This document shows positions 44,013-55,556 of a stretch of 64,000 nt of DNA, piece after piece. Position numbers and translations under genes: made by a program. Origin of the DNA: Microcyclospora pomicola (Eukaryota > Ascomycota > Dothideomycetes > Capnodiales); NCBI GenBank assembly GCA_002786065.1, contig NHNY01000005.1:930001-994000 (forward strand), written 5' to 3'. The first letter of the stretch is position 1, and every line of letters begins with the position of its first letter. Under the pieces are notes generated by a model, which did not search any database, was not told where the DNA came from, and saw nothing but the letters and a program-made list of their open reading frames with translations.

Positions 44013-44775
44013 ATCCACAGTCACGTTGCTGAGGGGCGTGTTACAAACATCTCAAAACTCCTCCCACTTCACCTGGCACAGCAGCCTAGATATAAACACA
44101 TAGCAAGAGCAACAGCCAAGCCATCTGATGTCCGTCACTTACCGTGGGCCACGCATCTCGCGATAGCGATATTTTCATGCGATGCGCATAGCTGATAGAT
44201 AGATAGATGCAGCTGCCGCAGCAGAGATAAGGAAATCCACTGCTACTCGTTTTGACATAGTACAACCTCGTGGCTTACGCACATGCTATGCTTGGCGGTT
44301 GAGATAGCAGTCTTTACACGGGAACTGCAGGCGATGCAGTCGTATCCTATTGGCGGTCGCTAACATTGAGATGAAGGGCTTGTGAGATGGTTTGTTTAAA
44401 TGGATGTTTGCGTCTGGTGTCTGGTACATTGCAGCATCCCAATCTCCGGGCTCGGCGGATGGACTTTGCGTTCTTGGCGAGAGTTCCACAAGGCATAACG
44501 AAGTGTGGCCGGAATGCAAGCGACCCAGAGTGGAGACAGAAGCCGTGCGAGCTGTCCCATATCGAGATTGAAACTACAAGCGACTGCCAAAGATCAAGTA
44601 GTAAAAGTCGAAATGTCTTCACGTCCAGACTGTTCGATAGATTTGTAGAGTTGGAAGAGTTGGAAAACACGCCAGTTGCATCGTATCTAGGGTATCTGCT
44701 GCTTTTGTGACATTGCATGTCGATCTTGATCATAACACTGAACTCGTTGCTACACTGAAGTCCTGCCAGCCCGCT
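44013..44775. other. Intergenic, CHO1 3' flank to MFS promoter
   Basis: 763 bp between two minus-strand genes. No supported gene; an antisense frame at 44387-44710 has no family resemblance. Confidence 0.35.
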
Positions 44776-45617
44776 CTATGGCTTAGGAACATGCAGCGTC
44801 TTCGACACCATGCAGCATCCGTGAGCCAAAAACAACCCCACAACCGGGTGCACCTCGAATAATCCACTGCCAATCGTGCCGTACGGAATGCTCGCTTGCA
44901 GCCAGTCGCGCGACGCCCAGAATCCCATCAAACCAGCAATTGTCAAGCTCGTCGGGATCGGGAGGCCTTCGAAGTACTTCGCCTTTCCCGTCGCATCCTT
45001 TGGGACATTGCCCGTGGTAACATTGAACCGCGCGAGTCTCGCAAGGCCGGACAGAACGAAGCAGGTCAGAAGGAATTGATCGAGCGGAGTGCGAAGACCA
45101 ATGGCGAAGGCGCAGGATGCTGGGGCGACTCCAAAAGAGATCTAGCATGCGTCAGTGGCTGTGATATAAATATTGCTTTCGCATAACGCGCAACTTACCA
45201 AATCCGCCAATGAATCAAGCTCTTGTCCCATCAAGCTGCTCTTGCCTCGCCATCGAGCGACCTTTCCGTCGAAGAAGTCGAAGAATAGACCCAAAGGCAT
45301 CAAGACGAGCGAAGCCCACAAGTAGGTCTTGGTGGTCGGATCGATACAGTAGCGCATGGAGGATGTAATGGACATGAAGCCGCAGAAACCGTTCATCAAG
45401 GTGATGAGATCAGCCAGATGGTAGGCTCGAACCATGCTGAAGTGGCCTGGGTTTGGATCATTGAGAAGGCGAGCCTGCTTGTCGGGTGCTACACGGCTGG
45501 TTAGCTATGGAATGTTTGCAAGCACTACCACTCGATGTACATGTACTCACCTGGCTCCGAGGCCGTCTGTTTGACCGCCTTGTCCACACCATTTGAGGCG
45601 CCGTTTCGCTTCGACAT
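44776..45617 (-). CDS. CHO1: CDP-diacylglycerol-serine O-phosphatidyltransferase (phosphatidylserine synthase)
   Basis: Exons 45617..45551, 45488..45199 and 45141..44776 (introns 62 and 57 nt) give 240 residues. The CDP-alcohol phosphotransferase signature D96-G97-x2-A100-R101-x8-G110-x3-D114-x3-D118 is complete and contains all metal/CDP ligands. Several hydrophobic helices flank it, starting with [17 protein letters not shown], and it ends in FNVTTGNVP and a short polar tail. The enzyme makes phosphatidylserine from CDP-DAG and serine in the ER and is the first step of the PS to PE to PC route. Length and order match fungal Cho1. The third exon begins in phase with [15 protein letters not shown], showing that the intronic frame after DSLADL is not coding. 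Confidence 0.95.
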
Positions 45618-45982
45618 GCTCTATGTTTTGGAGGTATCGATGATAGTGGCGAGAGGGAGGGCGAAATGAGGTTTGGGAGAGCTCACAGTGTCGTGGGAGT
45701 GGGAAGTGGTGGAAGAATGTAGTTGGAGTGTGCGAATGACATGCGTGGACGATTGTTTCCTTGGCCCAAGCCTCTGCTCGGTGCTGCCGACGTCATAAGC
45801 CAGTGATGTGCCTGCAGCCGTAACATGTGACCGCGCGCCGCAAGCAGACTTCCCGTAACACGCTAGTGCGAGAGAGGCACATTCGCACGTCGTCAAACAC
45901 ATCAATGGAATATACATGGACCAGAGTCTGGAGCTGGCTGTAGCATTCGTCGAAAGTGTCTGGTTCAGATGCAACATACTCA
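45618..45982. other. Divergent promoter region, CHO1 / APC2
   Basis: 365 bp. No clear inositol-responsive CATGTGAAAT element; one ACATGTGACC is a partial match near 45825. Confidence 0.3.
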
Positions 45983-48661
45983 ATGGCACTTTTGACCAGC
46001 GCACGCCAGTCTGCTGACGATATTTTCCTGTCAGTCTTCGAACCTGCTCATTTCACCACTCCTACTCCCGAGTCGACTCCAGTAATTGGTGTTTTAGCTT
46101 CACCTGGTCAGCCTTTTGGCGGTCCCAGCTCGTTCACTCGAGCCTCGGAGCACGACGTAACTCACGCACGCGCGTGGAGTACTGCTACTCGTTTCTTGAG
46201 TCTGTCTCATGCGCGCCACCAGGAAAGTCGAGTCACTCGAGATGTGTTGGAGGCGTTTGAGATGCTCTGTGGAGCGGTGGCAAGTCTCAAAGACTTGACA
46301 GCCTGGTACAAGAATGACATCAGCCTTCACTATCGCGCCCATGTTCTTCCGCTGTTCCGTGCGTGGCAACAGACGATCTCCATTGTACAGGCACCCCAGG
46401 TTCTGCAGAACACGGTTGAGACTTTGCAAAAAGCGCAACGGCTGTACCTGGATCCCCTGGAACGCCTGTGCTCTAGCTCGTCGTCCGTCGAACAAGAAGC
46501 GAGCTTCAGGCAGCTCTTGCTGAACTGCAAGCGGGACTTACACCTTATCGTATTGCACTCCCTGCCAAGGCAGCGGGTACAAAGCACGCTGGCCAGTGTC
46601 TTGTATCAAAATATGAAAGCTTCCTTATCAGCGAACAGTAATGTGGAACGGTGCCGCAGAGCAGGTCATTGCCGGTGCACATTGAACTTGGACAAACTAC
46701 CACTTGCAACCATCCAGGACATCGGATTGGGGGACAGCATGGGAGAGCGTGCATTTGCCCTCGCCATCAATCGACTACTCGAAGGACCAGCGATACAAAC
46801 GAGGTGTTTCCAGGTGAACTGGATAGGTCAGGAAACAGTAGTGCCGAACCTCTGCCGATGGGTGACTACCGTTCTGACTCCTTTCATCGGACACTCACTT
46901 CGCTTATTGACTGCCAACCCAAGACTGTCTTTATCTGATGACGACATGAAACGGTTCGAGCAAATGGCGGTATCAAATCTGGGGCGCCAACGGACTCTGA
47001 CACTGTTTGACTACGTCAAGACCTGGCCACAGAGCAAAGGTGCTCTACATGATATCAAAGAATATCTGTCGCGCGGTGGAGCCCAGGACAAAGCGCAGGT
47101 TTGTGCATCCTTCTCCTCTCAGACGCAGCGTAGATTACTCCACGCTGGAGCAAGCACGACTGAAATCTTGAGCATCTACATCAATGTGATACACGCTTTC
47201 AAAGCACTGGATGCTCGGGGAGTTTTGCTTGAAAAAGTCGCCGTACCAATCCGGAATTGCCTTCGTGCTCGTGATGATACCGTCAGTATTATTGCCGCAA
47301 GTTTTCTTTGCGACACCGATGAAAATGGCAACGTCACGAACGCCGATTCCGAGAAAGTCTGTCCTGATATCACTGCCGAAGTCGCAAACTCGTCTGTTGA
47401 AGACCGTGAAGACCACAAAGCATTGACCTGGAATGACATGGAATGGGTACCCGATCCCATCGACGCAGGACCAGATTATCGCGCCACCAAATCTGAAGAT
47501 GGGATTGCCTACATCTTGGGGCTGTTCGACCAAGAAGACTTCATCAACGAAGTCACGAATGTTCTCGCTCAGCATTTGCTGCAGGCGAGCGATCCGGAGT
47601 TCATCAAAGAGACGAGACTTGTTGAATTATTCAAGTCACGTCTCGATGCCACAAAGCTGCAAGCTGCGGAGGTCATGCTCAAAGACATGCGAGATTCGGT
47701 CAACATCAACAAACGCATCAATCCGAGGGCGCGATACGACCGTGTCAAGCTACCGACACCGCGTGAAGTACAAGCAGCGATACCGGACGGCGGCATCACG
47801 GTGCAGGCTCTCTACAGTAGCTTCAGCTCACGCATCAGTCATGGGCCGTTCCTCGCAACCGTTAAGCTCGTTGCGAACAAACGTCAAGATCTGTTGTTCT
47901 CAAAACGCACGCGCCTACCACCTGATCCCAATGATGATCCGCAGGATAACAACGACTTCAACGTCCAAGTACTTTCAAGCTTCTTCTGGCCAGAAATGCG
48001 CTCGAACGAGTTCCAGCTGCCGACTGGCTTTGACGAAGCCCGTACGGCGTTTGAGGAACTATTCCGACGACTGGGAAGTCAGCGCAAGCTACAATTCCGC
48101 CCGGCGCTTGCGCGCGTGAATGTAGAGCTAGAACTTGAAGACCGCCATATCAAGGAAGAGGGGATCCCGGCTTGGAGAGGCAGTGTGATCGACGCTTTCA
48201 GCTCCGACAAGGATCACGATCCGACCATCGGCATGACGGTCGAGCAGCTCATGGACACTCTCAGCATGGACGAAGAGCTTGTCCTGGACGCGCTGAGTTT
48301 CTGGACGGGCAAGCGGGTACTGTACCAAGCATCGCCCGGCGCCTACGCCGTGCTCGAACGACTGGACATGGACATCGCGATGGAACAACAGGCGGCCACG
48401 ATGCCCGCCGAGACCATCTCGGCCATCAAGACGGCCGACGCGATGCTGCAGGAGAGCGCGCCCATGTTCAGCATCTTCATCGCCAACATGTTGAAGAATG
48501 GCGGCCCCAAGGAGATCGTGGGCATGATGGGCATCACGAATATGTTGAAGATGGTGTTGCCGACGTTCACATATGGCGACGAGGAGGTCGTCTGGTTGCT
48601 GGCGGAGATGGAGAAACGAGGCGAGGTGGTGCAGAATGGCGAGACGTGGGCGGCGGCTTGA
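45983..48661 (+). CDS. APC2: Anaphase-promoting complex subunit 2 (cullin-like)
   Basis: A single exon of 892 residues. The start is the first ATG after an in-frame TAG at 45941; a GTG nine codons earlier is not needed. The N-terminal half is alpha-helical cullin-repeat-like sequence (VLEAFEMLCGAV, LYQNMKASLSA). The cullin homology domain (about 480-760) includes ADKLQAAEVMLKDMRDS-type helices (seen as KLQAAEVMLKDMRDSVNIN), then ISHGPFLATVKLVANKRQDL and SSFFWPEM, which is diagnostic of Apc2. The C-terminal winged-helix module is present (GMTVEQLMDTLSMDEELVLDALSFW, split in reading, and a final EKRGEVVQNGETW). Apc2 binds the RING subunit Apc11 and forms the catalytic arm of the mitotic ubiquitin ligase. 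Confidence 0.93.
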   Translation: MALLTSARQSADDIFLSVFEPAHFTTPTPESTPVIGVLASPGQPFGGPSSFTRASEHDVTHARAWSTATRFLSLSHARHQESRVTRDVLEAFEMLCGAVASLKDLTAWYKNDISLHYRAHVLPLFRAWQQTISIVQAPQVLQNTVETLQKAQRLYLDPLERLCSSSSSVEQEASFRQLLLNCKRDLHLIVLHSLPRQRVQSTLASVLYQNMKASLSANSNVERCRRAGHCRCTLNLDKLPLATIQDIGLGDSMGERAFALAINRLLEGPAIQTRCFQVNWIGQETVVPNLCRWVTTVLTPFIGHSLRLLTANPRLSLSDDDMKRFEQMAVSNLGRQRTLTLFDYVKTWPQSKGALHDIKEYLSRGGAQDKAQVCASFSSQTQRRLLHAGASTTEILSIYINVIHAFKALDARGVLLEKVAVPIRNCLRARDDTVSIIAASFLCDTDENGNVTNADSEKVCPDITAEVANSSVEDREDHKALTWNDMEWVPDPIDAGPDYRATKSEDGIAYILGLFDQEDFINEVTNVLAQHLLQASDPEFIKETRLVELFKSRLDATKLQAAEVMLKDMRDSVNINKRINPRARYDRVKLPTPREVQAAIPDGGITVQALYSSFSSRISHGPFLATVKLVANKRQDLLFSKRTRLPPDPNDDPQDNNDFNVQVLSSFFWPEMRSNEFQLPTGFDEARTAFEELFRRLGSQRKLQFRPALARVNVELELEDRHIKEEGIPAWRGSVIDAFSSDKDHDPTIGMTVEQLMDTLSMDEELVLDALSFWTGKRVLYQASPGAYAVLERLDMDIAMEQQAATMPAETISAIKTADAMLQESAPMFSIFIANMLKNGGPKEIVGMMGITNMLKMVLPTFTYGDEEVVWLLAEMEKRGEVVQNGETWAAA

Positions 48662-48927
48662 GTGGGAGATGTATTATGCGATACCACCCCGACTACATGA
48701 ATCATGAATGACATGGACTGATGAACGAGAGCGATGGCGTGGAGTGCCCGTTCCCTCCCCGAGTAGACTTTATCGTTTCGCCTCCCATGAATGTATATAA
48801 GAAGAAAACGGCCCCATCACCACCCCAGTCCGCCTAACGCCTCATTCAGCCATCTTGTCAAGGCCCCCATTCGTTTCCTCTACTCCACTCCCCTGCCTCA
48901 CGCCCCCTCCCACCTACCTTCCCATCT

Positions 48928-50259
48928 CTACCCCACCGGCGCATCCGTCAACGGCACATACCTCACTCCCATTTTCCGCTCCTGGCTCACCGAGCCATCC
49001 GCCTTCTTGTCAATGACATAGATATGCTGCTCGCGCGTGTCCGGGTCTTCGACGGGCATGAAGATTCTGCGAGTTGGGGAAAGCCGAATCCCTGATTAGT
49101 CGGGGATGGACTGGGGGATTGGAAATTCAATGGCGTCGGAAGAAAGTTGGGGGGTCAGGGTTTCCAGTTCGCTTTTCTGCAAACGGAGGAGATGAAGGGC
49201 AGGGTATGATCTCAGGAGAAAGACAAGGCTTGGAAGAGACAGGATTGAACAAGGAAAACAAACAGGAGGAATTTTCACAGCCAATTTCCAGACTCGATGA
49301 CCAGACACTGTCAAAAAGACAAGGGGTAATGATGAACAAGGAAATCCAAACTCACCGACCGGGCGCTTTCAGCTGCACCAACAACTCAGCATGCACCTCC
49401 TTCGCCGCAGCGCCGACATGGATCGCATCGTACCCCGACTCTCCGGGCACTTCACCGTCCCTCCAGCCCCTCCTGCCATCTCCCGTCACGAACCGCACCC
49501 GCCGATCGGCCAACAACTCCCTCCCCCGTTCCGACTTCGCGACGTTTCGCTCCCCCAGCTCCGCCAACGCGGCGATGTGCTCGATGCCCACGACGCGGCC
49601 GCCGGGCTGCACGAGCTCGGCCAGCAGCAGCGTTAGGTAACCTGAGCCGGAGCCGACGTCGAGGACAGCGGCACCAGGGTGGAGGAAGGGGAGGAGGGAC
49701 TCGGCGGCTAGGGCGTGCATGTGCGGTGCCGAGATGGTGGCGCCCGAGGTGCCAGGGAGGCGTTGCGGGGAGTCTTGGTAGGGTGAGGAGGGGGCGAAGT
49801 GCGCGCGGTCGACCTGTTGGTGGTAGTCAGCATGGAGGAATGGAAGGGTAGAGGGATCGAACAGCAATCCAATCTGCTCCGTAAAGCGGCATAACAGAAC
49901 GCCAATATACAACACGGTATAGAAGCAGCAGGGTAAGTTAACATCCTCCCTCGAAGTGACTCAAACCTCAACAATTAAAAGGACGAGAAAAGCACCTCAT
50001 ATAAGCAGCTCAACAACAAACTGTACCAATGTATATATGCTGAATGGATGAGGTGGGTAAGGTGCTTAGGGTAAGGTACGCAAGTCGCTCGAGGTGAAGT
50101 GCTCAAAATAAAGCAGGCAAGGCAAGGCCGGCAAGTAAAGTTGAAAAAACAACATACATCCAACATTACCCCCCTCACCCTCGCCGACGAGACAAGGCCA
50201 TTACGCGCGAGGTTGGCGATGAGCGCTTCATTCGTTGCGCCGGAGCTCCGCCAAGCCAT
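48928..50259 (-). CDS. PCM1: Protein-L-isoaspartate O-methyltransferase
   Basis: Exons 50259..50158, 49813..49356 and 49066..48928 give 232 residues, the usual size. Joining yields MAWRSSGATNEALIANLARN, then VMLDVDRAHFAPSSPYQDSPQ with the typical active-site lid. Next come ATISAPHMHALAAE and the SAM motif AVLDVGSGSGYLT, followed by YDAIHVGAAA, QLKAPGR joined to IFMPVED, and HIYVIDKK. The enzyme methylates isoaspartyl residues in aged proteins to start their repair. Both introns (344 and 289 nt) are far longer than the other introns here. The frame is open through the last 100 nt of intron 1, so a short alternative N-terminus beginning MLYIGVLLC is possible, but it would lose the conserved start. 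Confidence 0.92.
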
Positions 50260-51293
50260 GACTTTTCTTGGACCAGTAGTTTCTTGTTCTTTACGTCTGC
50301 CTTTTAGACTGCGTGGGTCTCGCGGAGGGTCCCAAAGCCTCTGAGAGCTTCTGGAACAAGACAGGACAGTGACTGGTGAGGAACTGAGAGATCGTGGTCA
50401 AGGCCGAGGGTCGAGATGAGCTGGAGGTTGCAGGATTGCAGGGTTGCAGGTCAATCTTCCCGTTCGGGCTTAATCGCAGCTCTTACAAGTTGAGGTTTGC
50501 AAGGTAAAGTCCCGCTGCAAGGTTGCAGTAATAGTAAGGCAAGTATCGTAGTGTTCGAGGATGGAGAGCTCTACCTGTATCTAAACAGACACCAGAGTTC
50601 GAGGGTGTACGAAGCTAGGGATACGCAGGGAGATCTGAATGGATATGGCGTTGGCGGTGGCGGTCAAATAGGCAAGGATGCGCTGAGTGCTAGAAGGAGC
50701 TGTTAGGGTCAAGCTGCGGAACGGTCCTTTCATGTGGAATCAAGAGCGGTAGGTGGATGTTGATGAGGCGTACTTATCACTTACCTGCTTCCTTGCCGTC
50801 GAGGTGGATGGGAATGGGAAGAAGAGTGGAGCTTGATGCCGCTTGACCCAACGATGAGGTGTCGTCGGAAGATGCGAGGTGGGGAGGGTCAGTCGACAAG
50901 CAATGCACATCACATTCTTACCTGCATACGCACTTCAAACATCATCACTCGACGACACAATGCTCAAGTTTTGCACAGGACGGATTTCGTACCACTGCAG
51001 AGGAGGAAAAAAGTATCTACATTGAAGGACCATCCGGGATATGCAAGCCAACAGGAGGTGGGGATTGACAGAAAAGAAGCAAGTGGTCCAAAACTGGACA
51101 AGATGCCACGGAGCATCTTCGCCGCGAGCTTTTCTCCGTTTCCTCCCAAAAACGCCTTGGAACCATGCAAGATGTACACCGCGCCGACCCTGATTCTATT
51201 CCAGCAAATCTGTCCGCTTGGTGCTGAGTCGGGTTCATAGACTTCGTATGTGTGTGCTTGAGAATGCTCTGCTAAAGGGAGATACGAAAGAAT
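50260..51293. other. Intergenic, GH17 3' flank to PCM1 promoter
   Basis: 1.03 kb with degenerate GGTTGCAG units around 50425-50535. No supported gene. Confidence 0.4.
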
Positions 51294-52631
51294 CTAGTTG
51301 GAGGACGAGGTACCGTAGATACCCCAGTACTTCTCCGCACCAAAGGTGGCGCTGTTGTCCGTCTTCCACATGTCGTTGTATGCGTTGAAGAGGAACAGAC
51401 CGCTGGAGAAGGATGACTTGAGCGAGCTGATGGCAGCCTCCTGGTTGGCCTCGCTGGGGACGGCATCGTCGTTGGACTCACCCTGAGATGGCCAGCCAGA
51501 CTCGGTGATGATGGTCTTCTTGCCACCGCAAGCGGCGGACACACGCTGGGTCTGGCCGAGGACGAACTCGCCGGCGTTGGCAGCGGTGACACCACCGTCG
51601 AAGAAGGCGTGGCAGTTGGCCGCGACGTAGTCACCAACCTCGCAGAGGTCGGGGTTGTTGATGATGGCAACAAAGGTGTCGACGGTCACGACGGAGCCGG
51701 AGAATCCGGTCAACGCGAGCGTGGTCTTGGCCAAGGTGACGGCCGCGGCAACCTCGGCAACGGTGGCGGAGCCAGAGTTGACGAGCTCGTTACCAATGGA
51801 GATGGTGTCGATGGAGCTCCAGTCGTCATCGGCGACGGCGGTGGTGATGATGGTCAGCTCCGACACCACATCGGTGATGTCGTAGATCCCGGCGAACAGC
51901 TTGATGCCCATGGGCTTGGCAGCTGCCAGGACATTGGCGACCTGGTCGCAGTCAGTGCCGTAGGTGCGCACCATGCTGTAGCCATCGAGCTTCTCGAAGT
52001 CGGTCGCGACCTCGTCAGCGGTCTTGCAGGTGCCGTCCGCGCGGTACGGCGAGTAGGTGACGCCCAAGCCGGAAGAAGAGGCGGAGGTGGTCTCGCTGGA
52101 GTACGAGCTGGCCTTGACCGAGGTGGTGCTGGTCTTCTTGGTGCTGGTGGGTGTCTCCGTGGTGGAGGGGGCCTCGGTCGTGGAGTAGGTGGTCGGTGCC
52201 ACGTACACGCTGGTGCTGGACGAGGTGCTGGGAGCCACGTACTTGCTGGTGCTGGTTGAGGTGGTGGGTGCCACGTACACGCTGGTGCTGGAGGAGGTCG
52301 ACTCGACGTACTTGCTCAAGGTGGAGGTGGAGACACTGCTGCTGGAAGTGCTTGACTCGGAATCCGAGTGGCCCCCATAGTGGTGAGGAGACTCGTACTT
52401 CTCGGCGGCGGCAGTGGAGGAGGCGGTGGAGGAAGCGGCAACACCGACCAGGGAGGTCGAAGTTGGCTTTCCATCCTCATCAACGTAGACCATGACATTC
52501 TGGGTAGCCTCGGCGACGTCAGTCACCACATCGGTAACCACATCGCGGTGGAGGTGGTTGTGACGACGGTGGTGAGGCTGGGCAACAGCGACACCGGACA
52601 GACCAGCGAGGGCGAGAAGACCGGCTTTCAT
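51294..52631 (-). CDS. GH17 cell-wall beta-1,3-glucanase/transglucosylase
   Basis: A single exon of 445 residues. A signal peptide (MKAGLLALAGLSGVAVA, cut before QP) is followed by a His-rich segment (PHHRRHNHLHRD). A long Ser/Thr-rich linker comes next, with four to five near-repeats of the unit SKYVAPSTSSSTSVYVAPTT, expected to be heavily O-mannosylated. The C-terminal 250 residues form the GH17 TIM barrel of the Scw4/Scw11/BtgE group (GVTYSPYRADGTCK at its start). Glu282 in SIGNEL is the likely acid/base and Glu377 in ITESGWPS the nucleophile. These enzymes remodel beta-1,3-glucan at the wall. There is no GPI signal; the protein ends WGIYGTSSSN. Codon use is strongly GC-ending, as expected for an abundant wall protein. 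Confidence 0.93.
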   Translation of the reverse strand: MKAGLLALAGLSGVAVAQPHHRRHNHLHRDVVTDVVTDVAEATQNVMVYVDEDGKPTSTSLVGVAASSTASSTAAAEKYESPHHYGGHSDSESSTSSSSVSTSTLSKYVESTSSSTSVYVAPTTSTSTSKYVAPSTSSSTSVYVAPTTYSTTEAPSTTETPTSTKKTSTTSVKASSYSSETTSASSSGLGVTYSPYRADGTCKTADEVATDFEKLDGYSMVRTYGTDCDQVANVLAAAKPMGIKLFAGIYDITDVVSELTIITTAVADDDWSSIDTISIGNELVNSGSATVAEVAAAVTLAKTTLALTGFSGSVVTVDTFVAIINNPDLCEVGDYVAANCHAFFDGGVTAANAGEFVLGQTQRVSAACGGKKTIITESGWPSQGESNDDAVPSEANQEAAISSLKSSFSSGLFLFNAYNDMWKTDNSATFGAEKYWGIYGTSSSN

Positions 52632-54414
52632 CTTGAAGGAGTGTGCGTGGAAGGAATGCTGGCAGGTCTGTGGACTGCGGCGGTGCGGCTCTGTCAGTAC
52701 ATGTATGGAGAGGTTGGTGGTGATGTTTGTTTTGCTTGGCCGATAACCTATATCGGTGACGGGGTATTGGGGTCATTTGATTGAGGTCCAGTCAGTCACC
52801 GCGGCATTGCCTCGACAGACATCGAGACAACAAGTGGTGGACGGCTGGCCTTGTGCGGATGCCATTGTTGACGCGCCGCCGATGATGAACCAGATCGATC
52901 GAACCGAGGACAACAACGCGCGACAAGATCCCGAAAAGAGGTGAGGTGAAAGACGTATGGAGAAAAGCACTTACAGTTGCAGCGTCCTGGGGTCGGGGCG
53001 TATAGCAGTGGCTGTTATGGGCGACGGGAAATGGCACAGCGATGGTCGTGAAGCAGGGGCTTGGTCGTGGAGGGGGCTCAGAGAACGTGGAGGGCGTTGT
53101 TTGGAGGGAGTGTGGACGTTGAAGAACGAGTGTGGTCGACGGGCTGATCTGCTGCTATCCTGAGCGCGTTGATCGAGGGTGCGGTGAGGGAAGCAGGAAG
53201 AGGAGACGGGAGAAGGATGAGGAAGAAACGAGAGTAGGTGAGAAGCGATGCTTGGCGGTGGAGTCGGTGGACTGGAGTCGTTCGGCGCCTGTACCTGAAC
53301 CCGCCGAAAGTTAGTCTGTCCCGCCGGCCTGCAGGGCGGAGATTACTGCCGCTCCCGCCCGCCTGCCGATCAGGGGCACCCCGACTTGTGTTTATCCAGC
53401 AGTATACACCGGCACGTGATTGTCACCAGCCAGGATTGCAGGAATGCAGCATCACCATCCACTATATATCACCATCTCCAGTACATGTCCTGACTGCTCA
53501 CCTCGACCGTCTGATGGTCTCTCTGATGCTCTCCAACACCTGATATACGCAGCGTCGATATCTCATTGACTTGCACGCCATATCACCACGCATTCTGCAT
53601 CACCCCCGTCCATCCCGATGCGAGAACTGGTCTGCTCCTCAGCCCTCGACGCCTCCCGTCTGCGGGCTCGGTTTCAGGTGCGCACGAGAACTCAACCGGT
53701 CCGCCAATGACACCGGCTTCTGGCACGGATGTAAGTAAAAGCCTCAACCGTCGCCCGGGGCAGGTCGCACCGTTGCACGCATGGTCTGGATGCACTGATG
53801 ACAACGCATGGTCGCTGGTGATAGGAGCTCGCTGTCTAGCACCTATCGCTTCGGAATCATGGCTTATAGGTGTACGCGTACGTGGCGCCTATAAGCGTCC
53901 CGATCTTAGTGCAGGGCTGCAGGGAGGTAGGCACAGTACTGTGCTTCGTATGCAGTTCACTGCAGGAAGAACGAGCTCGAAACATCAGACGTTTCAACTG
54001 CTGTGCATTGCATATACATACATGATGGAGCACGACAGCAATAACGACACCGTGTCCATCATATAGCACATACCTTACGGACGGGTACAGTACGATACCG
54101 TGCTGACGTAGACCTGGACGATCGTAACTCGATCCACGTGAACGGCGAGCAGCCACGCCAACGGTCAACACAAGACAAGCTCTTGCGCCCGTTGGCGGCG
54201 TGAACACTCTGCGAACTCTACAGAGCCGCACTTCCATGGAATGATGGTGCTGGTAGAGACGAGTCTTGATGAAGCATCTTGTATCATGCCGTGGTTCACT
54301 ACATGTCCCCCATCCGTGAAACTGACCACACACGAGCTGCTATGACTACGTGCTGCTAAGCCATCGATCAAACTTACCACAGCAAAATCTCCATCGATCG
54401 CCAGCACGGACTTA
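52632..54414. other. Long promoter region of the GH17 gene
   Basis: 1.78 kb upstream of GH17 and downstream of the aldo-keto reductase. Small plus-strand frames lack family resemblance. No repeats of note. Confidence 0.4.
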
Positions 54415-55556
54415 TCACAACTCCCGAGTGTCGCCAAAGCACCGCGACATCATCGCCGCTGGGTACCGTTCGCCTTTGCTACCTCCCACACTCTCCAGCA
54501 CCGTGCGGATCTCCGCCTCTTCCTCCTGGCTCAACTGCACCTCCACCGCCTTGATGTTCTCCTCCAGATACTTGACGCGTTTCGTGCCGGGGATCGGGAT
54601 GAAGTCCTCCCCTTGCGCCAGCACCCATGCCAATGACAGCTGACCGGGCGTGCAGCCCTTCCGCTGTGCGATCGCCGACAGCTTCTCCACCAGCTTGAGG
54701 TTGTCGCCGAAGTGCTCTTCGCTGAACCGTGGATGGCTGAAGCGACTGTCCTTCGCATCGAGGTCGGCGCGAGATGTGAGTGCGCCCGTCAAGAATCCCC
54801 GTCCCAACGGCGAGTATGCGACGATCTTCACGCCCAACTCGCGCGCCGTCTTGAGGAAGTCCGTCTGCTCCGACTCGATCTCGAGCGCAAAGGGCGAAAA
54901 CTCCATCTGCGCGGCCGCGATGGGGTGCACCGCATGCGCACGTCGCAGCGTCTTCGCCGAGCACTCCGATAGGCCCAGATATCTGATTTTGCCTTCCTTC
55001 TTCAGCTCCACCATCGCCTGCACCGTCTCCTCGATCGGCACATTCGGGTCCACGCGATGCTGATAGTACAGGTCGATCTGCTCGATTCCCAGCCGTTCCA
55101 AGCTGTCGGCGCATGCCTGTTTCACGTACTCCTTGTCCCCGCGTACCCCGATTCCGCCGTCTGGGAAGCGCAGGTTGCCAAACTTGGTCGCCAGGAAGAT
55201 CTCCTTCCGCCGGCCCGTGTCCTTGAACCATTTGCCCAGCAGCTTCTCGTTCGTGTGCGGGCCGTAGACGTCGCTCGTGTCCCAGAACGTGACGCCCAGG
55301 TCGGCAGCGCGTGTCAACACTTCGGCGGAAGCGGTGTCATCGTAGCCTCCCTGGTAGAACGAAAAATTAGCCTTTGCAAACTCTCCCCATCATCGTGTAA
55401 GAAGCATATCAATCCTCAAAAATTCCCAAGACGGTAAGGTAAGAACGGGCGAGTACCTACAAAAGAAGTATACGCAAACGACATGCCCATGCACCCCAAG
55501 CCCTGCGCCGACACCGCATCCTCCCCGATCTTGCGAGTGGGAAAAGTCGACGGCAT
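54415..55556 (-). CDS. Aldo-keto reductase (AKR, YakC/AKR13-like)
   Basis: Exons 55556..55461 and 55350..54415 (110-nt intron, GTAGGT...ACCAG) give 343 residues. The catalytic tetrad is visible: Asp and Tyr in FWDTSDVYG, Lys in FLATKFGN and His in YYQHRVDP. The NADPH-binding elements LGLSECSA, IVAYSPLGRGFLTG and PIPGTKRVKYLEENI follow. Substrate is not predictable; relatives reduce aldehydes, ketones or pyridoxal. The start MPSTFPTRKIG matches the normal family N-terminus. However, the frame is open to a further ATG at 55736 and would add a 60-residue Arg/Ser-rich leader that resembles a mitochondrial presequence. The splice joins TSF to GGYDDTASAEVL, which is well conserved in the family. 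Confidence 0.92.
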
